Origin: Streptomyces albidoflavus
GTDB lineage: Bacteria > Actinomycetota > Actinomycetes > Streptomycetales > Streptomycetaceae
NCBI RefSeq assembly: GCF_000719955.1
Contig: NZ_JOII01000004.1
Location: forward strand, 186,001 to 250,000
Direction of reading: 5' to 3'
DNA: 64,000 bases
The notes under the pieces: generated by a model
The model's input: only the letters and a program-made list of their open reading frames with translations
What the model was told of the DNA's origin: nothing
Databases searched by the model: none
Shown here: in pieces, positions 24,172 through 32,227 of the stretch
How the letters are laid out: the number at the start of each line of letters is the position of its first letter
How positions within the stretch are numbered: position 1 is the stretch's first letter
Translations under genes and position numbers: made by a program

Positions 24172-24963
24172 ATGACGCGGCGTCCCGGACCCGGGTCCGT
24201 GACCCGGCGGACCGTGCTGGTCACGGGTGCCTCCTCGGGCATCGGCGCCGCGGTGGCCGAGTCCCTGCACACCGACGGCCGGTGGCGGCTGCTGCTCAGC
24301 GGCCGCGACGGGGAGCGGCTCGCGGCGGTCGCGGAGCGGACCGGCGGCGAGGCGATCCGCTCCGACCTGGCGGCCGAGGGCGGCTGCGAGCACCTGGCCG
24401 GCGAGGCCGTGGCCCGCGCCGGGCGCGTCGACGCGCTGGTGGCCGGGGCGGGGATCGGCTGGGCGGGTCCCTTCGTGACGATGCCGCCGGAGGAGATCGA
24501 CCGGGTCCTGACCGTCAACCTCACCTCCACCCTGCGGCTGGTCCGGCTGCTGCTGCCCCCGATGGTGGCGCGCGGCACGGGCCGGCTGGTGCTGATCGGG
24601 TCGATGGCCGGCTGGGTCGGGGTGGGCGACGAGGCGGTCTACTCGGCGTCCAAGGGCGCCCTGCTGACCTTCGCGGACAGCCTGCGCCGGGAGCTGGCCG
24701 GGACCCGGGTGCGGGTCTCGGTGGTGTCGCCGGGCGCGGTGGACACGCCGTTCTTCGCCCGGCGCGGCACCCCGTACCACCGGCGCCGTCCGCGCCCGGT
24801 CTCCGCCGAACGGGTGGCGCGCGGGGTGCGGGAGGCGCTCGTGCGGGGCCGGGAGAACGTCCTGGTGCCGGGGTGGCTGGCGCTTCCGGCGCGGCTGCAC
24901 GGGGCGGCGCCGGGGCTGTTCGGGGCCGTGGCCGACCGTGCCGACCCGCACCGCGGTGCCTGA
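24172..24963 (+). CDS. Short-chain dehydrogenase/reductase (SDR)
   Basis: A 263-residue classical SDR. TGASSGIG is the cofactor-binding turn, VAGAGIG replaces the NNAG motif, and the catalytic Ser and Tyr-x3-Lys are in GSMAGW and YSASKGALL. The C-terminal 50 residues (RENVLVPGWLALPARLHGAAPGLF) are hydrophobic and may touch the membrane, as in lipid-modifying SDRs. The ATG at 24172 has GAGGAG eight bases upstream. It is the first gene of a tight three-gene operon with a DMT transporter and a polysaccharide deacetylase. Confidence 0.87.
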   Translation: MTRRPGPGSVTRRTVLVTGASSGIGAAVAESLHTDGRWRLLLSGRDGERLAAVAERTGGEAIRSDLAAEGGCEHLAGEAVARAGRVDALVAGAGIGWAGPFVTMPPEEIDRVLTVNLTSTLRLVRLLLPPMVARGTGRLVLIGSMAGWVGVGDEAVYSASKGALLTFADSLRRELAGTRVRVSVVSPGAVDTPFFARRGTPYHRRRPRPVSAERVARGVREALVRGRENVLVPGWLALPARLHGAAPGLFGAVADRADPHRGA

Positions 24964-24978
24964 GGCGGGGGCGCGCCG

Positions 24979-25860
24979 GTGACCGTTCTGACGGTGGTGC
25001 TGGCGCTCCTCGCAGCGCTCGGCAACGCGGCCGCCTCGGTGCTCCAGCGGCGCGGCACCACACAGGTGGACGGCGGCGGGGCGGCCGTCGCCCGGTGGTG
25101 GTCGTGGGCCACGCGGCTGCTCCGGCGCCGGGTGTGGCTGTGGGGCGCGGCGCTGCTCGCGGTCTCCGGGCTCTGCCAGGCGGCGGCGCTGGCGGCCGGG
25201 CCGCTCGCCGTGGTGCAGCCGGTGATGACCACCGAACTCCTCTTCACCATGGTCATCGGCAGTGCCGTCTTCCGCCGCCGCCCGGACGTCAGGACATGGT
25301 GGGCCTTTGTCGCGATGGCCGCCGGACTCGGGGCGTTCATGGCGCTGCTCTCCCCCACCGGCGGCGGTTCGACGGTGCCGGGGGCGCGGTGGCTGTGGTC
25401 GGGGGTGCTGCTGGCGGTCCTGACGCTGGTACTGACGCTGGTGGCCTGGCGGCTGCCGCCCGCACCGGCCGCCGCGGTCCTCGGCACCGCCACCGCGATC
25501 GGCTTCGCCGGTACCGCGGCCCTGGTCAAGGACGCCCTGGGACGGCTGCCGGACGGCGGCCTCGGAGCGCTGGCCACCACCTGGCAGGCGTACGCGGCGG
25601 TCGTCGTGGGGCTGGGGAGTTTCCTGCTGCTGCAACTCACGCTGCGGGCGGGGCCGCTGGTGGCCTCGCAGCCGGCGATGACGCTGGGCGACGCCTTCCT
25701 CAGCATGCTGCTGGGCCGGGTCCTCTTCGGCGAGGATCTGACGCTCGGGGTGCGGCTGGTGCCGGAACTGCTGGCGCTCGCGCTGCTGATCGCGGGCACC
25801 GTGCAGCTGGCCCGTTCTCCCCTGTTGACCTCGACCGACGGAAAGGAACGGCCGTGGTGA
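24979..25860 (+). CDS. DMT-family (EamA-like) transporter
   Basis: A 293-residue membrane protein with nine or so hydrophobic helices in two similar halves. The first helix ends with NAAASVLQRRG and the second half repeats AAVLGTATAIGFAGTAALVKDAL, the pattern of the DMG/DMT group that actinobacteria encode near lipid genes. It begins 15 bases after the SDR stop; its GTG at 24979 has GGGGG upstream. Its stop overlaps the deacetylase start as GTGA. It could flip or export a lipid-linked or small polar product of this operon. Confidence 0.84.
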   Translation: MTVLTVVLALLAALGNAAASVLQRRGTTQVDGGGAAVARWWSWATRLLRRRVWLWGAALLAVSGLCQAAALAAGPLAVVQPVMTTELLFTMVIGSAVFRRRPDVRTWWAFVAMAAGLGAFMALLSPTGGGSTVPGARWLWSGVLLAVLTLVLTLVAWRLPPAPAAAVLGTATAIGFAGTAALVKDALGRLPDGGLGALATTWQAYAAVVVGLGSFLLLQLTLRAGPLVASQPAMTLGDAFLSMLLGRVLFGEDLTLGVRLVPELLALALLIAGTVQLARSPLLTSTDGKERPW

Positions 25861-26624
25861 GCGCGCCGGGCGCGGCGGCCGGGGCGCTGGCCGGGGGTGC
25901 GCTGGCGGTCACCGCCTGGCACATCGGTCCGGCGGCGACCTGGCTGCCCGGTCTCCGTACGGCGTACTTTCCCGGGCTCGACGGACGGGGGGCGCCCGGC
26001 CGGGTGGCGCTGACCTTCGACGACGGGCCGGACCCGCTGAGCACCCCGCACTTCCTGCGGGCGCTGGAGGCGTTGCGTGTCCGGGCCACCTTCTTCGTCC
26101 TCGGCAGCAGGCTGGAGCGCGCTCCGGAACTGGGCCGGCGGATGGTGGCGGCCGGGCACGAAGTGGCGGTGCACGGCTGGGAGCACGACCGCCCGTGGCT
26201 GCCCCGGCCCGGCCGGGACGCGGCGGAACTGGCCCGGGCCGCGGCCGCGGTGCAGCGGATCACGGGGCGGCGGCCGCTCTGGTACCGGCCGCCGTACGGC
26301 ATCCTCACCGGCGGCCGCTGGGCCGCCGCGCGCCGGACCGGGCTGCGCCCGGTGCTCTGGTCGGCGTGGGGCCGCGACTGGACCGCCTCCGCGACCCCGG
26401 ACGGCGTCGTCGCCGAGGCCGCCGCCCGGCTGGGGCCCGGCGGCACGCTGCTGCTCCACGACTCGGACGCCTACGCGGCTCCGGACTCCTGGCGGGTGAC
26501 CCTGGCGGCCCTGCCGCACCTGCTCGCGTACTGCCGGGGGCTCGGGCTGGAGGTGGGGCGGCTCGGGGACCACGGGCATCCGGGGAGCGGGGTCCCGTAC
26601 GGGTTTCCGGGTCGCGCGGGGTGA
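25857..26624 (+). CDS. Polysaccharide deacetylase (CE4) family protein
   Basis: A 255-residue protein. One hydrophobic N-terminal helix (about 5-22) anchors or exports it. The NodB-homology domain has TFDDGPDPLSTPHFL (catalytic Asp55, metal Asp56), the HxxxH metal ligands in VHGWEHDRPW, the RPPYG motif and LLHDSD near the end. It would remove N- or O-acetyl groups from a cell-surface glycan or glycolipid. The GTG at 25857 overlaps the transporter stop; a GTG three bases earlier is also possible. Coupling to the SDR and transporter argues for one envelope-modification pathway. Confidence 0.87.
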   Translation: MSAPGAAAGALAGGALAVTAWHIGPAATWLPGLRTAYFPGLDGRGAPGRVALTFDDGPDPLSTPHFLRALEALRVRATFFVLGSRLERAPELGRRMVAAGHEVAVHGWEHDRPWLPRPGRDAAELARAAAAVQRITGRRPLWYRPPYGILTGGRWAAARRTGLRPVLWSAWGRDWTASATPDGVVAEAAARLGPGGTLLLHDSDAYAAPDSWRVTLAALPHLLAYCRGLGLEVGRLGDHGHPGSGVPYGFPGRAG

Positions 26625-26746
26625 GGGCGCCCGAGCGACCCGGAGCCGGTCTCCCGTTGCGCCGTCCCGCAGGACAGGGCGTATCAGGGGTGGCCATCAT
26701 GGGCAGGCGATGCGGCGTACCGACGACGCGAGGAGTTCCGAGCAGG

Positions 26747-27541
26747 ATGCAGATCTCTCTGGACGGCAGGACCGCCCTGGTCACCGGTTCCACCCAGGGC
26801 ATCGGCGCGGCGATCGCCGCCGGCCTGGCGGAGGCGGGCGCACGGGTGGCGGTCAACGGGCGTGACGCCGTACGCACCGAGGAGGCGGTCGAGCGGCTGC
26901 GGAGCCGGGTGCCGGGCGGGGAACTGTTCTCCGCGCCCGGGGACCTGGCCACCGACGAGGGGCTGGCCGAGGTGCTGGACCGGCTGCCGCAGACCGACAT
27001 CCTCGTCAACAGCCTCGGCATCTTCGGCGCGCGTCCCGCGCTGGAGATCGACGACGCGGAGTGGCGCCGCTACTTCGAGGTGAACGTCCTGACGGCCGTC
27101 CGGCTGATCCGCGCCTACCTGCCGAGTATGAAGGAGCGCGGCTGGGGCCGGGTCCTGAACATCGCCAGCGACTCGGCGGTGGTGATCCCGGCCGAGATGA
27201 TCCAGTACGGCATGTCGAAGACCGCCCTCCTCGCCGTCTCCCGCGGTTTCGCCAAGGAGGCCGCCGGGACCGGCGTCACCGTCAACTCGGTGATCGCCGG
27301 CCCCACCCACACCGGCGGCGTGGAGGAGTTCGTCTACGACCTGGTCGGCAAGGACCTCCCCTGGGACGAGGCGCAGCGCGCCTTCATGCGCGAGTACCGC
27401 CCGCAGTCCCTCATCCAGCGGCTGATCGAGCCCGAGGAGATCGCCCACCTGGTCGTCTACCTCAGCTCCCCGCTGGCCTCCGCGACGACCGGCGGCGCCC
27501 TGAGGGTGGACGGCGGTTACGTGGACTCCATCCTGCCCTGA
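26747..27541 (+). CDS. SDR family oxidoreductase
   Basis: A 264-residue SDR. The cofactor motif is TGSTQGIG; NSLG replaces the NNAG turn; the catalytic residues are Ser in NIASDSAVV and Tyr-x3-Lys in YGMSKTALL; GGALRVDGGYVDSILP closes the domain as in 3-oxoacyl-reductase-like SDRs. AGGAG lies 11 bases before the ATG. It stands alone on the plus strand and its last 25 bases overlap the 3' end of the prenyl-transferase fusion gene, tail to tail. The substrate is unknown. Confidence 0.9.
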   Translation: MQISLDGRTALVTGSTQGIGAAIAAGLAEAGARVAVNGRDAVRTEEAVERLRSRVPGGELFSAPGDLATDEGLAEVLDRLPQTDILVNSLGIFGARPALEIDDAEWRRYFEVNVLTAVRLIRAYLPSMKERGWGRVLNIASDSAVVIPAEMIQYGMSKTALLAVSRGFAKEAAGTGVTVNSVIAGPTHTGGVEEFVYDLVGKDLPWDEAQRAFMREYRPQSLIQRLIEPEEIAHLVVYLSSPLASATTGGALRVDGGYVDSILP

Positions 27542-30099
27542 GCCGCCGCCTCCCCGAGCCCGCCGAAGCGGCGCTCGCGGCGGGCGTACGTCTCGACTGC
27601 CCGCCACAGGCCGGTGCGGTCGAGGTCGGGCCAGAGGGTGTCGAGGAAGACCAGTTCGGCGTAGGCGACCTGCCAGGGCAGGAAGTTGGAGAGGCGGTGG
27701 TCGCCGCCGGTCCGGATCAGCAGGTCGACGTCGGGCAGCGCGGGCCGGTGCAGGTAGCGGGCGAAGAGCGGTGCCGTGACGGCGGAGGGGTGGACGTCGC
27801 CACCGGCCACCTCACCGGCGAGCTTCCGGGCGGCAGCGGTGATCTCGGCCCGGCCGCCGTAGTTGACGCAGAGGGTCAGCGTCAGGCCCCGGCGGTGGGC
27901 TGTGCGCCGGACCGTGCTCTCCAGCGCGTCGAGGAGCCCGGCGGGCAGGCCCTCGGGCAGACCGGACCACCACAGCCGTACGTCGCGGGCGAAGACCTCC
28001 TCGCGGTCGGCGTCCGCGCCCTCGCCGAGGAGCCGGAGGATCTCCTCCACCTCGGCCGCCGGGCGCTTCCAGTTCTCGGTGGAGAGCCCGTAGAGGGTCA
28101 GGTGCGGGATGCCGAGTTCCAGGGCGCCGTAGACCACGTCCCGCAGCGCCGACTGGCCCGCCGCGTGGCCGCGCGGCCTGGGCAGGCCCCGTTCGGCGGC
28201 CCAGCGCCCGTTGCCGTCCATGATGATCGCCACGTGCCGGGGCACCCGGTCGCCCAGTCCGGCCGGCGGCCTCGCCCCGCCGGCGTGCGGGCGTGGCGGC
28301 AGCGGCGGTTCGGCCGGGCGCGGGCGCGGCACGACCGGGGTGAGGGGCGGCGGGGGCGCGGGGACGGGTGCGCCCTGCGGCGGTGTCAGGGCCGCACCGA
28401 GGTGCCGCCAGTTCAGCGCGGCGTGCAGCCGGCCGGTGTGCAGGACCAGGGCGCGGTGGAGGCGGCCGGTGCCCCGGCGGCCTCCGGAGCGCGGGCGGCC
28501 GCGTTCCAGGGCCCGCAGTTGGAGGCGCTGGAGACGGATGAGGGTGCGCCAGGAGGCGGCGAGGGCGGGGTGGCGGTCGGCGAGGCCGTCGGCGTCGTCC
28601 AGCCAGCCGTGCGCGGTGACGGCCAGCTCCCGTACCAGGGCGTGGAGTTGTGGCGTCGGGCGGCCTGTGCGCAGGTCGGCGAGGGTCACGCCGTGGGCGG
28701 CGAGGACCGGGAGGGGGAGGGCGACGCGGCCCAGGTGGGCGTCCTGGCGCAGGTCGCGCAGGGCGTCGACGAGGTTGAAGGCGTCGGTCCATCTCCGCAG
28801 TGCCTCGGCGTCGCGCGGGCCGAGGCGGGTCCCGGTGGCCTCGCCCAGCAGCGCCGCGAGGCGGGTGACGCCGACGGGGAAGCTGAGGGCGTGCCAGTAG
28901 GCGTGCCACTGCTCCCAGGAGGTGAAGCCGGGGCGTTCGGCGGCGTCCCGGCGGTAGGTGGCGAAGGAGGCCGGGAGTTGTCCGGTGGGCAGGTCCCAGG
29001 TGGTGACGGCGTGGGTCAGTGCCCGCCGCACCGGGTCGGTGCTGGTGCCCCGGGCGAGGTCCTCCTCCATCGCCCGCACCCAGGCGTCGATGCGTTCGGC
29101 GGCGTCGGCGCGGCCGCTGTCGGAGAGGTCGTCCAGGACCCGGCCGTGCCCGTACATCGCCCACAGCAGTGGGCGCAGGGGGGCGGGGACGAGCTGGGTG
29201 ACGGCGTAGTCGGTCTGGCCGGAGCGGCGCACCAGGCGGCGGCAGGTCTCGTAACCGGCGCGCAGCTCCGGGTCGTTCACGCCCGCCCGCCGGTAGACGC
29301 GGTGGCGCAGCGGGGGCAGGCGCCAGGTGCGGTGCAGGGCGCCGAGGCGGCTGCGGGTGTGCAGGGTGAAGGCGGCCGTGCCGACGGCGGCGGTGGTCAG
29401 GGCCCACAGGAGGGCGAGGCCGAGGTGGGCCCAGGGCAGGTGGCGGGTGTCGGCGGCGACCACGGCGGACTGCATGGCGCCGTAGGTGGGCAGCCAGCGC
29501 AGGACGGGGCTGTCGGCGCCGGCGTTGGCGATCGGGTTCTGGAGGCTGACGTCGACGAAGCTGGCCATGATGACCAGGAACATCCCGGCCAGTTCACTGC
29601 GGAGCAGCGCGGCGAGCATGATGCCGGCGCCGCCGTAGGTGAGCGCGCCCGCGCCGAGGGCGGCGGCCAGCAGGACGGGCTGCTCGGGGCGCCAGAAGAC
29701 GCAGATCCAGGCGGTGGCGTAGCCGGCGACGAGGAGGCAGGCGAGCAGCAGGGCCAGGTACTTGGCGAGGACCAGGCAGGCGCGCGGGTAGCCGGCGGTG
29801 ACCAGGCGGTGGTCGAAGGCGGCGGAGCGGCGCGCGGCCAGGAACATCATGAAGCCGACGATCAGGGCCAGCGCGTGGACGGCGCCGGAGAGCTGGGTGA
29901 GGACGTTCCCGGCGACGGTGACGTCCTGGTCGGCGGCGCGCAGGAAGAACCGGACCGGCGCGGTGGGCATGGCGGTGTACGCGAGGCCGACCCAGACGGG
30001 GACGAAGAAAACGGCGAGCGCGAGGGCGAGCCGGTTGCGTACCTGTTCGAGGACGGCGTACCGCAGGGCCGTCGCGAGGCAGAGCCGAAGGCGCGTCAT
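27517..30099 (-). CDS. Tri-domain fusion: ABC-2 permease, squalene/phytoene-synthase-like, cis-prenyltransferase
   Basis: One 860-residue reading frame without interruption. Residues 1-255 have six hydrophobic helices and look like a complete ABC-2 permease. Residues about 285-560 resemble head-to-head prenyl synthases (squalene/phytoene type): both Asp-rich motifs are present, DDLSD (323-327) and RDLRQD (Asp449, Asp453). After a Pro-rich linker (about 575-615), residues 620-860 are a cis-prenyltransferase (UppS family): MDGNGRW at 627-633, LYGLSTENWKRP, and RTGGDHRLSNFLPWQ. The last differs from the usual RTSGE-x-RLSNF at the acidic residue. The ATG overlaps the ABC ATPase stop as ATGA. An internal start for the later domains cannot be excluded, but no ribosome site is seen at the junctions. 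It may make and export a head-to-head prenyl lipid. Confidence 0.8.
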   Translation of the reverse strand: MTRLRLCLATALRYAVLEQVRNRLALALAVFFVPVWVGLAYTAMPTAPVRFFLRAADQDVTVAGNVLTQLSGAVHALALIVGFMMFLAARRSAAFDHRLVTAGYPRACLVLAKYLALLLACLLVAGYATAWICVFWRPEQPVLLAAALGAGALTYGGAGIMLAALLRSELAGMFLVIMASFVDVSLQNPIANAGADSPVLRWLPTYGAMQSAVVAADTRHLPWAHLGLALLWALTTAAVGTAAFTLHTRSRLGALHRTWRLPPLRHRVYRRAGVNDPELRAGYETCRRLVRRSGQTDYAVTQLVPAPLRPLLWAMYGHGRVLDDLSDSGRADAAERIDAWVRAMEEDLARGTSTDPVRRALTHAVTTWDLPTGQLPASFATYRRDAAERPGFTSWEQWHAYWHALSFPVGVTRLAALLGEATGTRLGPRDAEALRRWTDAFNLVDALRDLRQDAHLGRVALPLPVLAAHGVTLADLRTGRPTPQLHALVRELAVTAHGWLDDADGLADRHPALAASWRTLIRLQRLQLRALERGRPRSGGRRGTGRLHRALVLHTGRLHAALNWRHLGAALTPPQGAPVPAPPPPLTPVVPRPRPAEPPLPPRPHAGGARPPAGLGDRVPRHVAIIMDGNGRWAAERGLPRPRGHAAGQSALRDVVYGALELGIPHLTLYGLSTENWKRPAAEVEEILRLLGEGADADREEVFARDVRLWWSGLPEGLPAGLLDALESTVRRTAHRRGLTLTLCVNYGGRAEITAAARKLAGEVAGGDVHPSAVTAPLFARYLHRPALPDVDLLIRTGGDHRLSNFLPWQVAYAELVFLDTLWPDLDRTGLWRAVETYARRERRFGGLGEAAAQGRMEST

Positions 30100-30725
30100 G
30101 CGCGGCCCCCGTCGTGGACAGGCGTGAGGCGGCCGCCGGCCAGCCGGTGCAGGGCGTCGAGGCGGTCGGCGTCGTGCGCCATGTGGGAGACGACCAGGAC
30201 GGTGCGGCCCCGCTCGCAGAGGGAGCGGGCGATCTCCCAGAACCGCAGGTAGGTCTCCCAGTCGAAGCCCTGGTAGGGCTCGTCGAGCAGGAGGAGTTCG
30301 GGGTCGTGCATGAGGGCGACGGCGAGGTTGAGTTTCTGCCGGGTGCCGCCGCTGAGGGTGCCGGTCCGGTCCCGGGGCCCGGCGGCGAACCGCAGTTCCT
30401 CCAGGAGTTCCCAGGCGCGGGTGGACTTCGGCAGGCCGTAGGCGACCTGGAAGTACCGCAGGTGCTGGGCGACGGTGAGGGCGTGGTGCAGGACCACGGT
30501 CTGCGGGCAGTGGCCGACGGTGGCGGGCAGGCGCACCGTCCCCCGGTCGGCGCGCAGTTCACCGGCGAGGATGCGCAGCAGGGTGCTCTTGCCCGCGCCG
30601 TTCTCCCCGACCACGCCGATCAGCCGGCCGGGCGCGGCGTCCAGGTCGGCCCCTTTCAGGACGGTGCGCGGGCCGTAGCGTTTGTGGACGTCTCTGAGGC
30701 GCAGCACGGGTGTGGTCGTCGTCAT
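30096..30725 (-). CDS. ABC transporter ATP-binding protein
   Basis: A 209-residue ATPase of the ABC-2 exporter type. Walker A is GENGAGKST, the Q loop GHCPQT, the signature LSGGTRQKL, Walker B LLLLDEP, and the switch His is in VVSHMAHD. It overlaps the fusion gene by four bases (ATGA), so its partner is the permease domain of that fusion. No ribosome site is evident before the ATG at 30725. It lies 67 bases downstream of the PP2C phosphatase gene on the same strand, which may make a three-gene transcript. Confidence 0.92.
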   Translation of the reverse strand: MTTTTPVLRLRDVHKRYGPRTVLKGADLDAAPGRLIGVVGENGAGKSTLLRILAGELRADRGTVRLPATVGHCPQTVVLHHALTVAQHLRYFQVAYGLPKSTRAWELLEELRFAAGPRDRTGTLSGGTRQKLNLAVALMHDPELLLLDEPYQGFDWETYLRFWEIARSLCERGRTVLVVSHMAHDADRLDALHRLAGGRLTPVHDGGRA

Positions 30726-30792
30726 GGCCGGTGAACGAGGACGGGCGGGGCTCCCGTACGGGTGGTGCGGAAGGGCGTGGGGGCGCGGGCGG

Positions 30793-32121
30793 TCAGTCGC
30801 GCTCGGGCACGCGCAGCGCGAGCAGGGCGGTGTCGTCGCTGGCCCAGCCGCCGTGGTGGCCGGCGAGGGCGCCGGTGATCCGGTCGACGGTGGCGGCGGC
30901 GTCCAGGCCGTGCGTGGCGGCCAGGGTGGCGTGCAGGTCGGCCTCGCCGAAGGGCTCGCGGGCGGCCTCGGGGGGTGCGCCGGGGGCGGGGCGGGCCTCG
31001 TAGGCGCCGTCGGAGTAGAGGAGCAGCAGGTCCCCGGGGCTCAGGCGGAAGCGGGTGTCGGCGAGGTCCACGTCCTCCATGACGCCCAGCAGGGTGCCGG
31101 GGCGGCCCATCTCGCGGACCCGGCCGTCGGCGCGGCGGATCAGGGGCCTGGGGTGGCCGGCGAGGCAGACGCGTCCGGCGGCGCCGGCGCTGTTGCGGCG
31201 GAAGGTGGCGTGGACGGCGGTCAGGAAGAGCGGGGCCTCCTGGGTGAGCATGGCGGTGTTGAGGCGGGTCAGCAGCCGTGCCGGGGAGAGGACCTCGCCG
31301 GCGTCGGCGCGCAGCGTGTAGCGGGCCATGGAGGTGACCTGGGCCGCCTCGACGCCCTTGCCGCAGACGTCGCCGAGGAAGGCGCCGTAGTAGGGGCCGG
31401 CGGCGTGGAAGAGGTCGTAGAAGTCGCCGCCGACGGTGACGTCGTGGTGGGCGCTGGCGGAGGCCGGGACGTAGGCGGCGGCCGCGTCGAGTCCGGGGAC
31501 GGGACGCAGGGCGGGCGGGAGCAGCCCCCGCTGGAGGGTGTGGGCGAGGTCGGCGGAGAGGCGGTGGGCGTGCTGGGAGGCGGCGAGGCTCTGGCGCAGG
31601 TGGATCTCGGCGGAGGCGGAGCGGGAGAGGGTGGCGAGGGTCGCGCGGTCCGCCTCGGTCCAGGCGCGGGGCGACTCGTCGACGACGCAGAAGCTGCCGA
31701 GCACCTCGCCCTCGGGGCTGAGCAGGGGGTAGCCGGCCCAGGCGCCGATCCTCATCGGCCCGATGCCGGGGTGGTCGCGGGTGCGCGGGTCGTGCGCGGC
31801 GTCCTCGACCGTGAACGGGTCCCCGCCGAAGCCGACGAGGAAGTAGCAGAAGCTCTCCCGCACCGGGTTCTCCCGGCCGCCGGTGACGTCCACGCCGACG
31901 CAGGACTTCCAGTACGAGCGTTCCTCGTCGACCAGGGTGACGAAGGCGCGTCCGGCGCCGGTGATCCGGGCGGCGAGGGTGGCCAGGTCCTCGAAGACCG
32001 GCTCGGGGCCGGTGTCGAGCAGGCCGGTGCCGCGCACCGCCGCGAGGCGTGCGGGGTCGGAGAGCGCGGCGGGCAGTCCGTCGGCCCGCGCTCCCTGGGG
32101 AAACTCGGTCTCACCGGCCAC
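30793..32121 (-). CDS. GAF-domain PP2C (SpoIIE-type) serine phosphatase
   Basis: A 442-residue cytoplasmic phosphatase. A GAF domain spans about 30-180 (ITGAGRAFVTLVDEERSYWKS ... VLGSFCVVDESPRAW). A short helix leads to the PPM/SpoIIE domain (about 220-440), whose metal-binding Asps are in VGGDFYDLF, FLGDVCGKGVEAAQ, YSDGAYEA and SDDTALL. Such proteins dephosphorylate anti-anti-sigma factors in partner-switching modules; no kinase or STAS gene is nearby. GTG at 32121 is preferred because GGCAGGGG precedes it; a GTG at 32139 would add six residues and has no ribosome site. Confidence 0.88.
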   Translation of the reverse strand: MAGETEFPQGARADGLPAALSDPARLAAVRGTGLLDTGPEPVFEDLATLAARITGAGRAFVTLVDEERSYWKSCVGVDVTGGRENPVRESFCYFLVGFGGDPFTVEDAAHDPRTRDHPGIGPMRIGAWAGYPLLSPEGEVLGSFCVVDESPRAWTEADRATLATLSRSASAEIHLRQSLAASQHAHRLSADLAHTLQRGLLPPALRPVPGLDAAAAYVPASASAHHDVTVGGDFYDLFHAAGPYYGAFLGDVCGKGVEAAQVTSMARYTLRADAGEVLSPARLLTRLNTAMLTQEAPLFLTAVHATFRRNSAGAAGRVCLAGHPRPLIRRADGRVREMGRPGTLLGVMEDVDLADTRFRLSPGDLLLLYSDGAYEARPAPGAPPEAAREPFGEADLHATLAATHGLDAAATVDRITGALAGHHGGWASDDTALLALRVPERD

Positions 32122-32227
32122 CCGACCCCTGCCTTCCACGCCGCTGCGGCTCTAGGAAAAGGCTAGGTGTACCTGCGCGGGGCCACCACCGCGAGCGGGG
32201 TCGGGGGCAGCCGTCCCGGCGGGTCGC

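Noticed and set aside
24152..24175. Seven-codon ORF (ATG to TGA) overlapping the SDR start as ATGA
   Set aside because: It contains the SDR ribosome site and is too short to judge; likely chance.
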